Source of the DNA: Sphaerobacteraceae bacterium
Lineage (GTDB): Bacteria; Chloroflexota; Chloroflexia; Thermomicrobiales; Thermomicrobiaceae
Length of the DNA: 32,159 bases
Direction of reading: 5' to 3'
Assembly: GCA_007695115.1 (NCBI GenBank)
Contig: REEK01000082.1
Span: 1 to 32,159, forward strand
Below are positions 25,855 through 32,159 of the stretch, one piece after another; position 1 is the stretch's first letter, and each line of letters opens with the position of its first letter. The notes below the pieces were generated by a model. It was not told the origin of the DNA. It ran no database searches and saw only the letters and a list, made by a program, of their open reading frames with translations. Made by a program: the position numbers and the translations under genes.

Positions 25855-25926
25855 CTGCTGACGTTCCCTTTCCCATGATACGGTGTGCGACCATCGCTGC
25901 TGTGACATTCTGGAACATCCTGTTTC

Positions 25927-25954
25927 CGGACAGTCTACCAGTGTTCGGACAGTC
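25927..25954. promoter_or_regulatory. Paired direct repeat between divergent genes
   Basis: CGGACAGTC occurs at 25927-25935 and again at 25946-25954, 19 bases start to start, so both copies lie on almost the same face of the helix. They sit just upstream of the DUF951 promoter and in the upstream region of the divergent membrane protein gene. A regulator site is possible but unproven. Confidence 0.4.
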
Positions 25955-25976
25955 AGAACACCCATGGTTATACCGA

Positions 25977-25985
25977 TGCTATAAT
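25977..25985 (+). promoter_or_regulatory. Extended -10 promoter of the DUF951-MFS operon
   Basis: TGC-TATAAT is a perfect consensus -10 with TGn extension. RNA would begin near 25992, about 28 bases before the GTG start at 26020. No clear -35 box is present. Confidence 0.65.
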
Positions 25986-26019
25986 CCGATTCAATGCAGA
26001 CTGAACAGGAGCATCGCAC

Positions 26020-26250
26020 GTGCTGGATGTCTCGATCAATGATGTCGTCAGGCTAAAGAAGCCGCATCCCTGCGGTTCGACCGAATGGACGGTGGTTCGC
26101 ATCGGGGCAGACATCGGACTGCGTTGCAATGGTTGCGAGCGACGAATCCTGATCCCGCGCCGCACGCTGGAAAAACGCTTGAAGACGTTCGTATCCCGCG
26201 CTCAGGCTGGTCCCGATTCCACGTCTCCGTCAGCTCACGTTGACGCCTGA
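26020..26250 (+). CDS. DUF951-family small protein
   Basis: 76-residue protein that matches the conserved core of DUF951: LKKPHPCGSTEWTVVRIGADIGLRCNGCERRILIPRRTLEKRLK. One cysteine in HPCG and two in RCNGCER suggest metal binding, such as zinc. The core looks like a small beta-rich fold that could bind nucleic acid; this is a guess. The C-terminal 20 residues are polar and variable. The start is a GTG at 26020 with AGGAG eight bases upstream, and a strong extended -10 box lies just before. The family is widespread in Firmicutes and Chloroflexota and has no assigned role that I know. The MFS gene begins 14 bases after its stop. Confidence 0.85.
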   Translation: MLDVSINDVVRLKKPHPCGSTEWTVVRIGADIGLRCNGCERRILIPRRTLEKRLKTFVSRAQAGPDSTSPSAHVDA

Positions 26251-26264
26251 ATAACCGGTACACA

Positions 26265-27623
26265 ATGACAGAATCCCCCTACTCCCGGGACGCCGACGCG
26301 CCAACTGGACGCATGGTCGACGTTCTGCGAAACCGGTCTTTTCTGACGCTCTGGCTGGTCCAGGCACTCTCCCAAACCGGCCAGAACATGGTCAATTTTG
26401 CTCTCTTGATTCTGGTGCGCGGCGTTATCGACGAACATGGTGTGGCGCAATCGAACACGGCTGTCGGTCTTGCCGTGCTCGCCTTCAGTTCACCCGCAAT
26501 CATCTTCAGTCCGATCGCCGGCGTTCTCGTAGAGCGCGCCAGCAAGCGGGCTGTTTTGATCATCACCAACGTCTTACGTGGCGTGGCGGCACTCGGCTTC
26601 GTGCTGATTCAGCCAGACTGGACACCGATTCTGGCGCTTGTGATGCTTTATCTGCTGGCGTTCGGAGCTGGAGCCGTTGGGCAGTTCTTCGGACCAGCCC
26701 TCGGCTCAGCGATACCGAGTCTTGTCTCCCGGCGTGAATACGTTCAGGCCAACGCCCTGATCAATCTGACGATCACCGGCTCTCAGCTCCTCGGGTTCGC
26801 CGCGCTCAGCCCATTCCTGATCCGCGTCTACGGGGTCGATAGTGTGATCATCGGGATCGTGGTCATCTTCCTGGTCTGCGCAGGATTGAGCTACTTCATT
26901 CCGGTCGGGAAACCTGAGCCAGCCAGCCAGCAGACCACCTACAACAGCCGCACTCGACGATTCTTCGATGAGATGCGCGAAGGTGGCCGGATCATCCTGG
27001 ATCGCCCGATCCTGGTCAAAGCAATCGCATACCTGTCGCTGGCGATGGCAACCTATCTGATGATCGCGACACTGGGCCCAGAATACGTCGCCGTGGTCCT
27101 GCGCTTGCCGGTTGAAGACATCGCGTTCATCCTCGTTCCTGCCGGATTCGGGGTGATTATCGGCGTGCTGAGCGTCAGCAAGTTGACGAATCGCTTCGGG
27201 ATCGAGCGAACCATCGACTGGGCAATTGCCACTGCAGGGATCGCGCTGGTGTTGATCGCCAGTGTTGGTGTGATTAGCGGATTCGTCTGGAGTGATCCGA
27301 CCGAAGAGCGCACCGGAGCGCTCTACATCGCCGGCGGTCTGGCGGTGATACTGGGCATGTCCAACGCGTTCATCCTGGCCCCGAGTCAATCGTTGCTGCA
27401 ATCGCGAGCGCCGGAGCATGCACGAGCTCGTGTATGGGCGGCCTTCTTCACCGTGGCAAACGGCGTCGCCTTCATTCCGATCATCTTCGCCGGTGCGCTG
27501 GCAGACCTCTTCGGCGTTGTGGCCGTCATGTTCGGAATGGGGCTGATACTGATAGTTGCTGGCGCGTACCAGATCGCCACCGCAGACGCTGAAGAGATGA
27601 AACCAAAGGCTGAATCAGAATAG
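26265..27623 (+). CDS. Major facilitator superfamily exporter (MFS_3/EntS-like)
   Basis: 452-residue membrane transporter with about twelve helices, most like the MFS_3 group that includes enterobactin and macrolide exporters. It opens with RNRSFLTLWLVQALSQTGQNMVNFALLILV. The motif A region between helices 2 and 3 is GVLVERASKRAVLIITN. A long cytoplasmic loop near residues 215-245 (PEPASQQTTYNSRTRRFFDEMREGGRIIL) separates the halves, typical of this group. The second half carries NRFGIERTIDWAI and QSLLQSRAPEHARARVWAAF. The ATG at 26265 has no strong ribosome binding site, so translation may be coupled to DUF951. Substrate unknown. Confidence 0.88.
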   Translation: MTESPYSRDADAPTGRMVDVLRNRSFLTLWLVQALSQTGQNMVNFALLILVRGVIDEHGVAQSNTAVGLAVLAFSSPAIIFSPIAGVLVERASKRAVLIITNVLRGVAALGFVLIQPDWTPILALVMLYLLAFGAGAVGQFFGPALGSAIPSLVSRREYVQANALINLTITGSQLLGFAALSPFLIRVYGVDSVIIGIVVIFLVCAGLSYFIPVGKPEPASQQTTYNSRTRRFFDEMREGGRIILDRPILVKAIAYLSLAMATYLMIATLGPEYVAVVLRLPVEDIAFILVPAGFGVIIGVLSVSKLTNRFGIERTIDWAIATAGIALVLIASVGVISGFVWSDPTEERTGALYIAGGLAVILGMSNAFILAPSQSLLQSRAPEHARARVWAAFFTVANGVAFIPIIFAGALADLFGVVAVMFGMGLILIVAGAYQIATADAEEMKPKAESE

Positions 27624-27684
27624 CCCGTCAGTGAGACCACCTGCTGACACCCGGACACGCATGGTTCGCTGAGTTCGAAACGCG

Positions 27685-27690
27685 TATACT
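27685..27690 (+). promoter_or_regulatory. Possible -10 box of the tRNA-Leu gene
   Basis: TATACT lies 19 bases upstream of the mature 5' end of the tRNA, a suitable place for a tRNA promoter. The matching -35 region is weak (TGGTTC at 27662-27667). Confidence 0.4.
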
Positions 27691-27709
27691 TGGCGCTGCG
27701 AAAACGCAA

Positions 27710-27792
27710 GCCGAAGTGGCGGAATGGCAGACGCGTCGGTCTCAAAAACCGATGGCCGAAAGGTCGTGCGGGTTCGACTCCCGCCTTCGGCA
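27710..27792 (+). tRNA. tRNA-Leu (anticodon CAA)
   Basis: The 83 bases fold as a class II tRNA. The acceptor stem is GCCGAAG/CTTCGGC with discriminator A. The anticodon stem TCGGT/ACCGA encloses the loop CTCAAAA, so the anticodon is CAA and it reads UUG. A long variable arm (GGCC-GAAA-GGTC) and the T arm GCGGG-TTCGACT-CCCGC follow. The long variable arm and A73 are leucine identity elements. CCA is not encoded; the next bases are CTA, so it must be added after transcription. Confidence 0.97.
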
Positions 27793-27831
27793 CTACTCCT
27801 TAGAAAACTTCATCAAAACAGACACTTGCTC

Positions 27832-27854
27832 AGCTGAGAGCCATCTCTCAAGCT
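27832..27854 (-). terminator. Possible terminator hairpin at the end of the LLM oxidoreductase gene
   Basis: On the minus strand AGCTTGAGAG and CTCTCAGCT pair with one bulged base around an ATGG loop. TTTT tracts follow, but only about 14 and 24 bases beyond the stem, and the gene's stop codon is inside the stem. The signal is weak. Confidence 0.35.
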
Positions 27855-28771
27855 CGTAGTTCCTCCAGCACATCCCTCAATCGCTCCACACTCTCAATCG
27901 TATTTGGTTCGACGCGTATCTGGATGTGGTCGATACCGAGGGCAGAGTAGGCACGGAGTTCGGCGGCGATGTCTTCCGGTGATCCCGTGAGATAAGGCAC
28001 CGAGACACCTCGTGCGCCAGGATCGTCATCGAGTCCGACCAGAACGGAGACACTTCGCTCCAGTGTTTGCGGATCGCGGCCGGCTTTCTCACAAGCCTCA
28101 TCGACCTTTTCGAGAAGCGGCTTCAGACCTTCCGCGGTGTTACCGGTCTTGTCGAAATAGACGTTCCAGTGATCGGCGAAGCGTGCCGTGAGATCGAGCA
28201 TTCTCGGGCCAGTGGTGCCGATCATGATCGGGATCTGTCCGGGACGCGGGCCGCGCGGTCGGAGCACGCAGTTCTCGGCCTGATGATATTGCCCCTGGAA
28301 ATCAACGTATCCATCCCGGAGCAGTCCGTGGATGATCTGGATTGCCTCTTCGAACCGACTCACCCGATGATCGAACGGAAATCCGAACTGCCGGTACTCC
28401 GGCTCGTGGTGACCTGCCCCGAGGCCAAGCACCAGTCGCCCACCACTGATCTCATCCACCGTTTCTGCCATCTTGGCCAGCAACGCGGGGTTGCGAAAGC
28501 CAATACAGGTAACCAGGCTCCCGAGCTCTACCCGATCTGTCGTCGCAGCCAACGCGGCCAGCAACGTCCACCCTTCCCAGACTCCTGCCGTCGGCTCTGT
28601 TGGGGACTCAACGATCAGATGATCGACGACCCAGATCGAATCGAACCCGATCTCCTCTGCTTTCAACGACATCGCCAGCAAGTCTGACCAGCGCGGGGTT
28701 TCGCCATCCATTCGCCATTCCGCAACTGGCAGGATGATCCCGAGCTTCGACATCGAACCCGTGTTGGTCAT
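27848..28771 (-). CDS. LLM-class flavin- or F420-dependent oxidoreductase
   Basis: TIM-barrel protein of the bacterial luciferase-like family; 307 residues. Motifs are LAMSLKAEEIGFDSIWVVDHLI, TDRVELGSLVTCIGFRNPALLAKMAETVDEISGGRLVLGLGAG and the segment GQIPIMIGTTGPRMLDLTARFADHWN. These match the branch of the family that usually uses cofactor F420 in actinobacteria and Chloroflexota, though FMN is possible. The substrate is unknown. The ATG at 28771 has GAGGGAAGG directly upstream. A TGC-TAGGCT promoter-like box lies 43 bases upstream (28814-28822). It converges on the tRNA-Leu gene, and the SPW gene lies upstream on the same strand behind a strong terminator. Confidence 0.9.
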   Translation of the reverse strand: MTNTGSMSKLGIILPVAEWRMDGETPRWSDLLAMSLKAEEIGFDSIWVVDHLIVESPTEPTAGVWEGWTLLAALAATTDRVELGSLVTCIGFRNPALLAKMAETVDEISGGRLVLGLGAGHHEPEYRQFGFPFDHRVSRFEEAIQIIHGLLRDGYVDFQGQYHQAENCVLRPRGPRPGQIPIMIGTTGPRMLDLTARFADHWNVYFDKTGNTAEGLKPLLEKVDEACEKAGRDPQTLERSVSVLVGLDDDPGARGVSVPYLTGSPEDIAAELRAYSALGIDHIQIRVEPNTIESVERLRDVLEELRA

Positions 28772-28813
28772 GCCTTCCCTCTTTTCGCTATCGCAGATGA
28801 TTCTGTTGGAGGC

Positions 28814-28822
28814 AGCCTAGCA
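28814..28822 (-). promoter_or_regulatory. Possible extended -10 promoter of the LLM oxidoreductase gene
   Basis: Read on the minus strand the box is TGC-TAGGCT, giving a leader of about 36 bases. No -35 box is convincing. It shares the TGC-TA start with several other promoters in the window. Confidence 0.4.
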
Positions 28823-28922
28823 CGATCTCAAGGTGAAGGAGCCGTCCAGATGGTCACATCAGTCGATGGTCTCGTCGTTCATTCGGACGATGAGACTTTC
28901 GAGGCAGACCGCGCACACAAAC

Positions 28923-28959
28923 AACGCCCCGCTCTGGTACAGATCCAGAGCGGGGCGTT
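28923..28959 (-). terminator. Strong rho-independent terminator of the SPW gene
   Basis: A perfect fifteen-base stem, AACGCCCCGCTCTGG/CCAGAGCGGGGCGTT, encloses a seven-base loop. On the minus strand it is followed by GTTGTTTGTGTG, moderately T-rich, and it lies 35 bases after the SPW stop. The plus-strand tail (CTCGTTAATCTTTACTT) is also T-rich, so it may stop transcripts in both directions. Confidence 0.85.
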
Positions 28960-28993
28960 CTCGTTAATCTTTACTTACTTATTGTCCGAGGAA

Positions 28994-29371
28994 TCAGGCC
29001 TCAGAGCGGGTTTCGTATGGCTCGAACTGGGCCAGCGCACTGGTCACAATCAGTGCAATACCAACGATCACAAAATTCAGCATGATCGAGTTGATGTGTC
29101 CCAGACCAAACGCAAACGGCGACACGACAAGCCAGATGCCGAACAGGGCATTGACCCAGCCAACCCAGAACCAGGGCGGCCCGACCGCCAGTCGCGTGAG
29201 CGCAAAGAGGATGACCATCGGAGCTACCAGCCCGACATTCATCTTCTGCTCAGAGTACAGTGTGTACTGCAAAATATACGGAGATGCCAGCAGCCACAGC
29301 CCAAGTCCGAACTGCACCAACGGCATCAATGTGAACAGGCTTAATCGTCGTACATAGACGTCAGACGCCAC
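28994..29371 (-). CDS. SPW-repeat membrane protein
   Basis: 125-residue membrane protein with two copies of the SPW-type motif: LGLWLLASPYILQY and, after PPWFWVGWVNALFG, IWLVVSPFAFGL. Four hydrophobic helices are visible. The role of the SPW family is unknown. The start is a GTG at 29371 with AGGAGG seven bases upstream, much better than the longer frame from 29500. A -10-like TACAAT (29451-29446) lies upstream on the same strand with an adjoining inverted repeat. The gene has its own strong terminator, so it seems to be a single-gene unit. Confidence 0.85.
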   Translation of the reverse strand: MASDVYVRRLSLFTLMPLVQFGLGLWLLASPYILQYTLYSEQKMNVGLVAPMVILFALTRLAVGPPWFWVGWVNALFGIWLVVSPFAFGLGHINSIMLNFVIVGIALIVTSALAQFEPYETRSEA

Positions 29372-29432
29372 CGGTAATCCTCCTGATTCGCCCAGATCAG
29401 CCTTATCACACCGTCGGCTGACCCCCCAGAAC

Positions 29433-29451
29433 GCTCGCCGCGAGCATTGTA
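29433..29451 (-). promoter_or_regulatory. Possible promoter of the SPW gene with adjoining palindrome
   Basis: On the minus strand TACAAT (29451-29446) is a good -10 box, followed at once by the inverted repeat GCTCG-CGG-CGAGC (29445-29433). A repeat at the transcription start could be an operator. No clear -35 box is seen. Confidence 0.4.
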
Positions 29452-29637
29452 CACTGAAATGTCGCTCCGTGGCTGTCCGGAATTCTCTGCGCAATACCAC
29501 GTTCCGTCAACTTCCTCTCCAGCAACAGCGGATTCTGGCGTCCGAATCGGTACACTTCGGCGGTGACACGTGCGAACGTCTATCACCCCGGCCAGACCAT
29601 TCGAGACACTGACCATGATCATCAGCAGGGTTCTTTG

Positions 29638-31374
29638 ATGACCAGATTGCTCCGCAACCGGCTCGTACTGATCGCCATACACTGCCTGGTTATCGTCGGC
29701 CTGATTGCGTCAGCCATCATTACGGTCTCGCACCAGCGCTTCATGACTCGTGGAACTACCTTCGAGCCAACCGAAGCGGCAATTCCGCACACCGATCTCA
29801 ACCCACTCGGCGTCAACACATTTCTGCATGAAGAGGTCGATCCAGAGCGTGTAGAGCAAACGCTGGACATGATCGCCGATGCCGGTTTCACCTGGATCCG
29901 TCAGATCTTTGTCTGGTCAGAGATCGAACAGGCTCCGGGCGTCTTCTGGGACGAACGACACGACATCAGTACCTGGGATAAATACGATCGCATCGTCGAG
30001 ATGGCAAACGAGCGCGGGCTGGAAGTCGTCGCCCGGCTGGATAAGCCCCCACGCTGGGCGCAGGAAGAGCGTGGCAACGTCGATCAGTTCCCCGATGGTC
30101 CCCCGGACGACTATCAGGACTATGGAGACTTCGTTGGAACTGTCGTCGAGCGGTATGCCGATCAAATCAACTACGTCCAGCTCTGGAACGAGCCGAATCT
30201 CGGTGTGGAATGGGGCGGGCTGGAGATCGATCCCGAGGCATTCACCGAACTCCTCGCAGTCGGCTATGAGGCAGTGAAAGAAGTAGATCCCGACATCTCG
30301 GTGATCATGCCCGGGCTGGCGCCGAATGATCAGACCGGGCCAGATAACCTGAGTGATTTGCTCTTTCTGGAAGGCATGTACGAAGCCGGTGCCGCTGACT
30401 ACTTCGACATCGCAGCAGTCATGGTCTATGGCTATGGATTCAGTCCGTGGGATCGACGGCTCAGCTTCGATCGCAACAACTTCTCCAGACCGATCCAGAC
30501 ACGCGAGATCATGGAAGACTACGGCGACGATCACAAACCGGTCTGGGCCGTGGAGTACGGCTGGGTATCGCTCCCGGATGACTGGGATGGCGATCCCTCA
30601 CCCTGGGGGAATCCAGTCGATGTCGACCAGCAGGCCAGCTACCTCTATAACGGGTATCTGCGCGCGCAACGCGAATGGCCCTGGATGGGGCCGATGATGA
30701 TCTGGGCGTTCCGGTGGCCCGTCGATCACACCCAGGGCGAACAGGCAGCCAATCCGACGCTCGGCTTCCGAATCGTGGATCATGATCTAACGCCCAGACC
30801 CGCCTATACCCTGCTCGATCAGCAAAGCCAGAGGCTCGACCGGGCATATACCGGCCGATACACCATTGATAGCCGTTACCTGGTCGATACCGGTGGCTGG
30901 TCTCGCACCCATCGGGGAGATACCGCAGTCCTGCAACCGGATAGCGGTACCGCGTCGCTGCAGATCCCGTTCTCGGGAACCGGCATCACGCTTCATCTGA
31001 ACGGGTCCGACGGCGCGCTCCAGCTGGAAGTAAACGACTCCGAGCACACGGTCGAGGCCGACGACCTGAGTGGCGGTGGCTACCGCATCTCCGGCCTGGA
31101 CGATGCCCCTCACCTGCTCACCGTGAGCGTGAGCACATTTGGATCCGATCAACTGGCGCTGACCGGGTTCTCAGTGGAGCGACAGCCATTCATCGCCCGG
31201 GTCTATCCATGGATCTACACTGGTATCGGGCTGATGGTCTTGCTGAACATCGCCTCACTGGCTGGTAGTATCTTGCTACCACCCGCCCCAACCCGGGGCC
31301 AGCGATCTGGACCAAGGCCCCGCCCATCGTACACGTCTGGTGGACAGGCAATCGTTCGCACACCTCAGAGGTGA
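29638..31374 (+). CDS. Membrane-anchored glycoside hydrolase-like protein (clan GH-A fold)
   Basis: 578-residue protein with an N-terminal helix (about 8-28, LVLIAIHCLVIVGLIASAII) and a second helix near the end (WIYTGIGLMVLLNIASLAGSIL), so it is probably held to the membrane at both ends. Between them is a TIM-barrel like GH5/GH39: GVNTFLHEEVD, IADAGFTWIRQIFVWSEIEQAPG, the acid/base Glu185 in QLWNEPNLG and the likely nucleophile Glu306 in VWAVEYGW. A beta-rich module (about residues 410-520) follows the barrel. A polar, proline/arginine-rich tail ends the protein. ATG 29638 is chosen with AGGG upstream; the earlier frame start adds 25 unlikely residues. The substrate is unknown. A nucleoside phosphorylase begins four bases later. 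Confidence 0.85.
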   Translation: MTRLLRNRLVLIAIHCLVIVGLIASAIITVSHQRFMTRGTTFEPTEAAIPHTDLNPLGVNTFLHEEVDPERVEQTLDMIADAGFTWIRQIFVWSEIEQAPGVFWDERHDISTWDKYDRIVEMANERGLEVVARLDKPPRWAQEERGNVDQFPDGPPDDYQDYGDFVGTVVERYADQINYVQLWNEPNLGVEWGGLEIDPEAFTELLAVGYEAVKEVDPDISVIMPGLAPNDQTGPDNLSDLLFLEGMYEAGAADYFDIAAVMVYGYGFSPWDRRLSFDRNNFSRPIQTREIMEDYGDDHKPVWAVEYGWVSLPDDWDGDPSPWGNPVDVDQQASYLYNGYLRAQREWPWMGPMMIWAFRWPVDHTQGEQAANPTLGFRIVDHDLTPRPAYTLLDQQSQRLDRAYTGRYTIDSRYLVDTGGWSRTHRGDTAVLQPDSGTASLQIPFSGTGITLHLNGSDGALQLEVNDSEHTVEADDLSGGGYRISGLDDAPHLLTVSVSTFGSDQLALTGFSVERQPFIARVYPWIYTGIGLMVLLNIASLAGSILLPPAPTRGQRSGPRPRPSYTSGGQAIVRTPQR

Positions 31375-31378
31375 AGCA

Positions 31379-32159
31379 ATGTTGAAAGAACTCACCCGCA
31401 AGGACTGGCTGGGGATGCTGGAGATTCCGGAAGATCGCGTACCCGAGGTCGCGATTCTCCGGGGAACGCGGAATCTCCATCGCCAGCGCGATCTCCACGC
31501 CGAGCGCTTCGATGATGTCGTGGAAATTGGCTCCCCGAACGGTCTGTTCGAGGATCTGTTTATCGGCCGGCATCGTGGTCTGAACGTCGGCTATGCCTCG
31601 GTCTATGGAGACAGCATGGCCTCGGAGATCACCCATCTGTTCGGGGTTCTTGGCACCCGGGCAATCATCCAGACAGGCTGTTGCGGCGGGCTTCAGAGCA
31701 GCGTGCAAACTGGTGATCTGCTCATTCCCAGCCGTGCGGTATCGGGCGAAGGGGCAGCCCAATACTATCTGGAAGCTGATACACCAATCTCTGCATCAGG
31801 CGAGCTTCAGCGAGCCACGGCGTCGCTAGTTCGACCGTGCTGGCCGTACCATACCGGTGTGATGTTCACGACGTCCGCCCTGTTGGCCGAAGGAATCGGT
31901 GAACTGACCGCCTGGCGAGATGCCGGTCACGCCGCCGTCGATATGGAGACCGCCACTACATTCGCCGTGGCCCAGCATTTCGGGATGCAGCGAGTGTCGA
32001 TTCTCTTCGTCTTCGACAATCCGCTGCACGGCGATACGTTGACCGATACCGATGAAGAGAAATCAGTCAACCGCGATCGCGGCGAAACGGCGCTCAAAGA
32101 GATCGTAACCCGGCTGCTGGATCGGTTTGCCGAACAGGGAGTGCCGGATAAACGATCCG
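31379..32159 (+). CDS. Nucleoside phosphorylase family protein, 3' end outside window
   Basis: The visible 260 residues match the PNP/uridine phosphorylase family, which splits nucleosides with phosphate. FGVLGTRAIIQTGCCGGLQSSVQTGDLLIPSRAV carries the glycine-rich phosphate/ribose region, and AAVDMETATTFAVAQHFG carries the Met-Glu ribose-binding pair. The Asp in VFDNPLHGD is at the usual base-recognition or catalytic position. No stop codon is reached before the window ends, though the length is already near full. ATG 31379 has AGAGGTGA just upstream, and it starts four bases after the glycosidase stop, so the two genes are probably co-transcribed. The exact base specificity is not clear. Confidence 0.88.
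   Translation, partial: MLKELTRKDWLGMLEIPEDRVPEVAILRGTRNLHRQRDLHAERFDDVVEIGSPNGLFEDLFIGRHRGLNVGYASVYGDSMASEITHLFGVLGTRAIIQTGCCGGLQSSVQTGDLLIPSRAVSGEGAAQYYLEADTPISASGELQRATASLVRPCWPYHTGVMFTTSALLAEGIGELTAWRDAGHAAVDMETATTFAVAQHFGMQRVSILFVFDNPLHGDTLTDTDEEKSVNRDRGETALKEIVTRLLDRFAEQGVPDKRS

Noticed and set aside
27624-27655. GTCAG/CTGAC hairpin after the second MFS gene
   Set aside because: Five base pairs with a twelve-base loop is too weak to call a terminator.

Overview
The window looks like chromosomal core DNA from a high-GC (roughly 60%) bacterium with a cell envelope that carries lipoproteins. My best placement is Chloroflexota, close to the Thermomicrobia. This is an inference from gene content, not from a marker gene: HslUV, an F420-type luciferase-like oxidoreductase, DUF951, a SPW-repeat protein, ScpAB next to an M50 protease, and many TGC-TAnnnT extended -10 promoters. 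I see no phage, insertion sequence, CRISPR array or defence locus. About thirty protein genes and one tRNA are densely packed, and no gene-free stretch exceeds 300 bases.

Left part (1-10.7 kb, all minus strand). Read in the direction of transcription, the order is dprA, a mannose-1-phosphate guanylyltransferase, topA, hslV, hslU, a ROK sugar kinase, a lipoprotein peptide/oligosaccharide-binding protein, and a branched-chain aminotransferase cut by the window edge. dprA-topA-hslV-hslU is the ancient cluster known from Firmicutes (dprA-topA-trmFO-xerC-hslV-hslU). Here the sugar-nucleotide gene sits inside it, and xerC and trmFO are absent.

Middle part (10.7-19.4 kb, plus strand). An HpaI-type aldolase is followed by a second branched-chain aminotransferase and a strong terminator. 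Next come a lipoprotein solute-binding protein and two Opp/Dpp-type ATPases, with no permease genes. The last run is an M50 site-2-type protease, an HD phosphohydrolase, scpA and scpB, tightly packed and apparently co-transcribed (chromosome condensation).

Right part (19.4-32.2 kb). On the minus strand lie an Rrf2-family Fe-S-type regulator with a cysteine desulfurase, an M42 aminopeptidase and a 2-hydroxyacid dehydrogenase. The last two are separated by a hairpin-rich repeat region containing a local duplication. On the plus strand follow YggT, an MFS transporter, DUF951 with a second MFS transporter, and tRNA-Leu(CAA). A six-helix membrane protein, an LLM-family oxidoreductase and a SPW protein lie on the minus strand. 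The window closes with a doubly membrane-anchored glycoside hydrolase and a nucleoside phosphorylase open at the edge.

No wholly new system is evident. The points most worth a second look are the forced 23-residue HslV propeptide, the rearranged dprA-topA-hslVU cluster, the permease-less peptide ATPase operon with a palindrome on its promoter, the duplicated hairpin region at 22.3-22.45 kb, the repeated extended -10 motif, and the anchored glycosidase.
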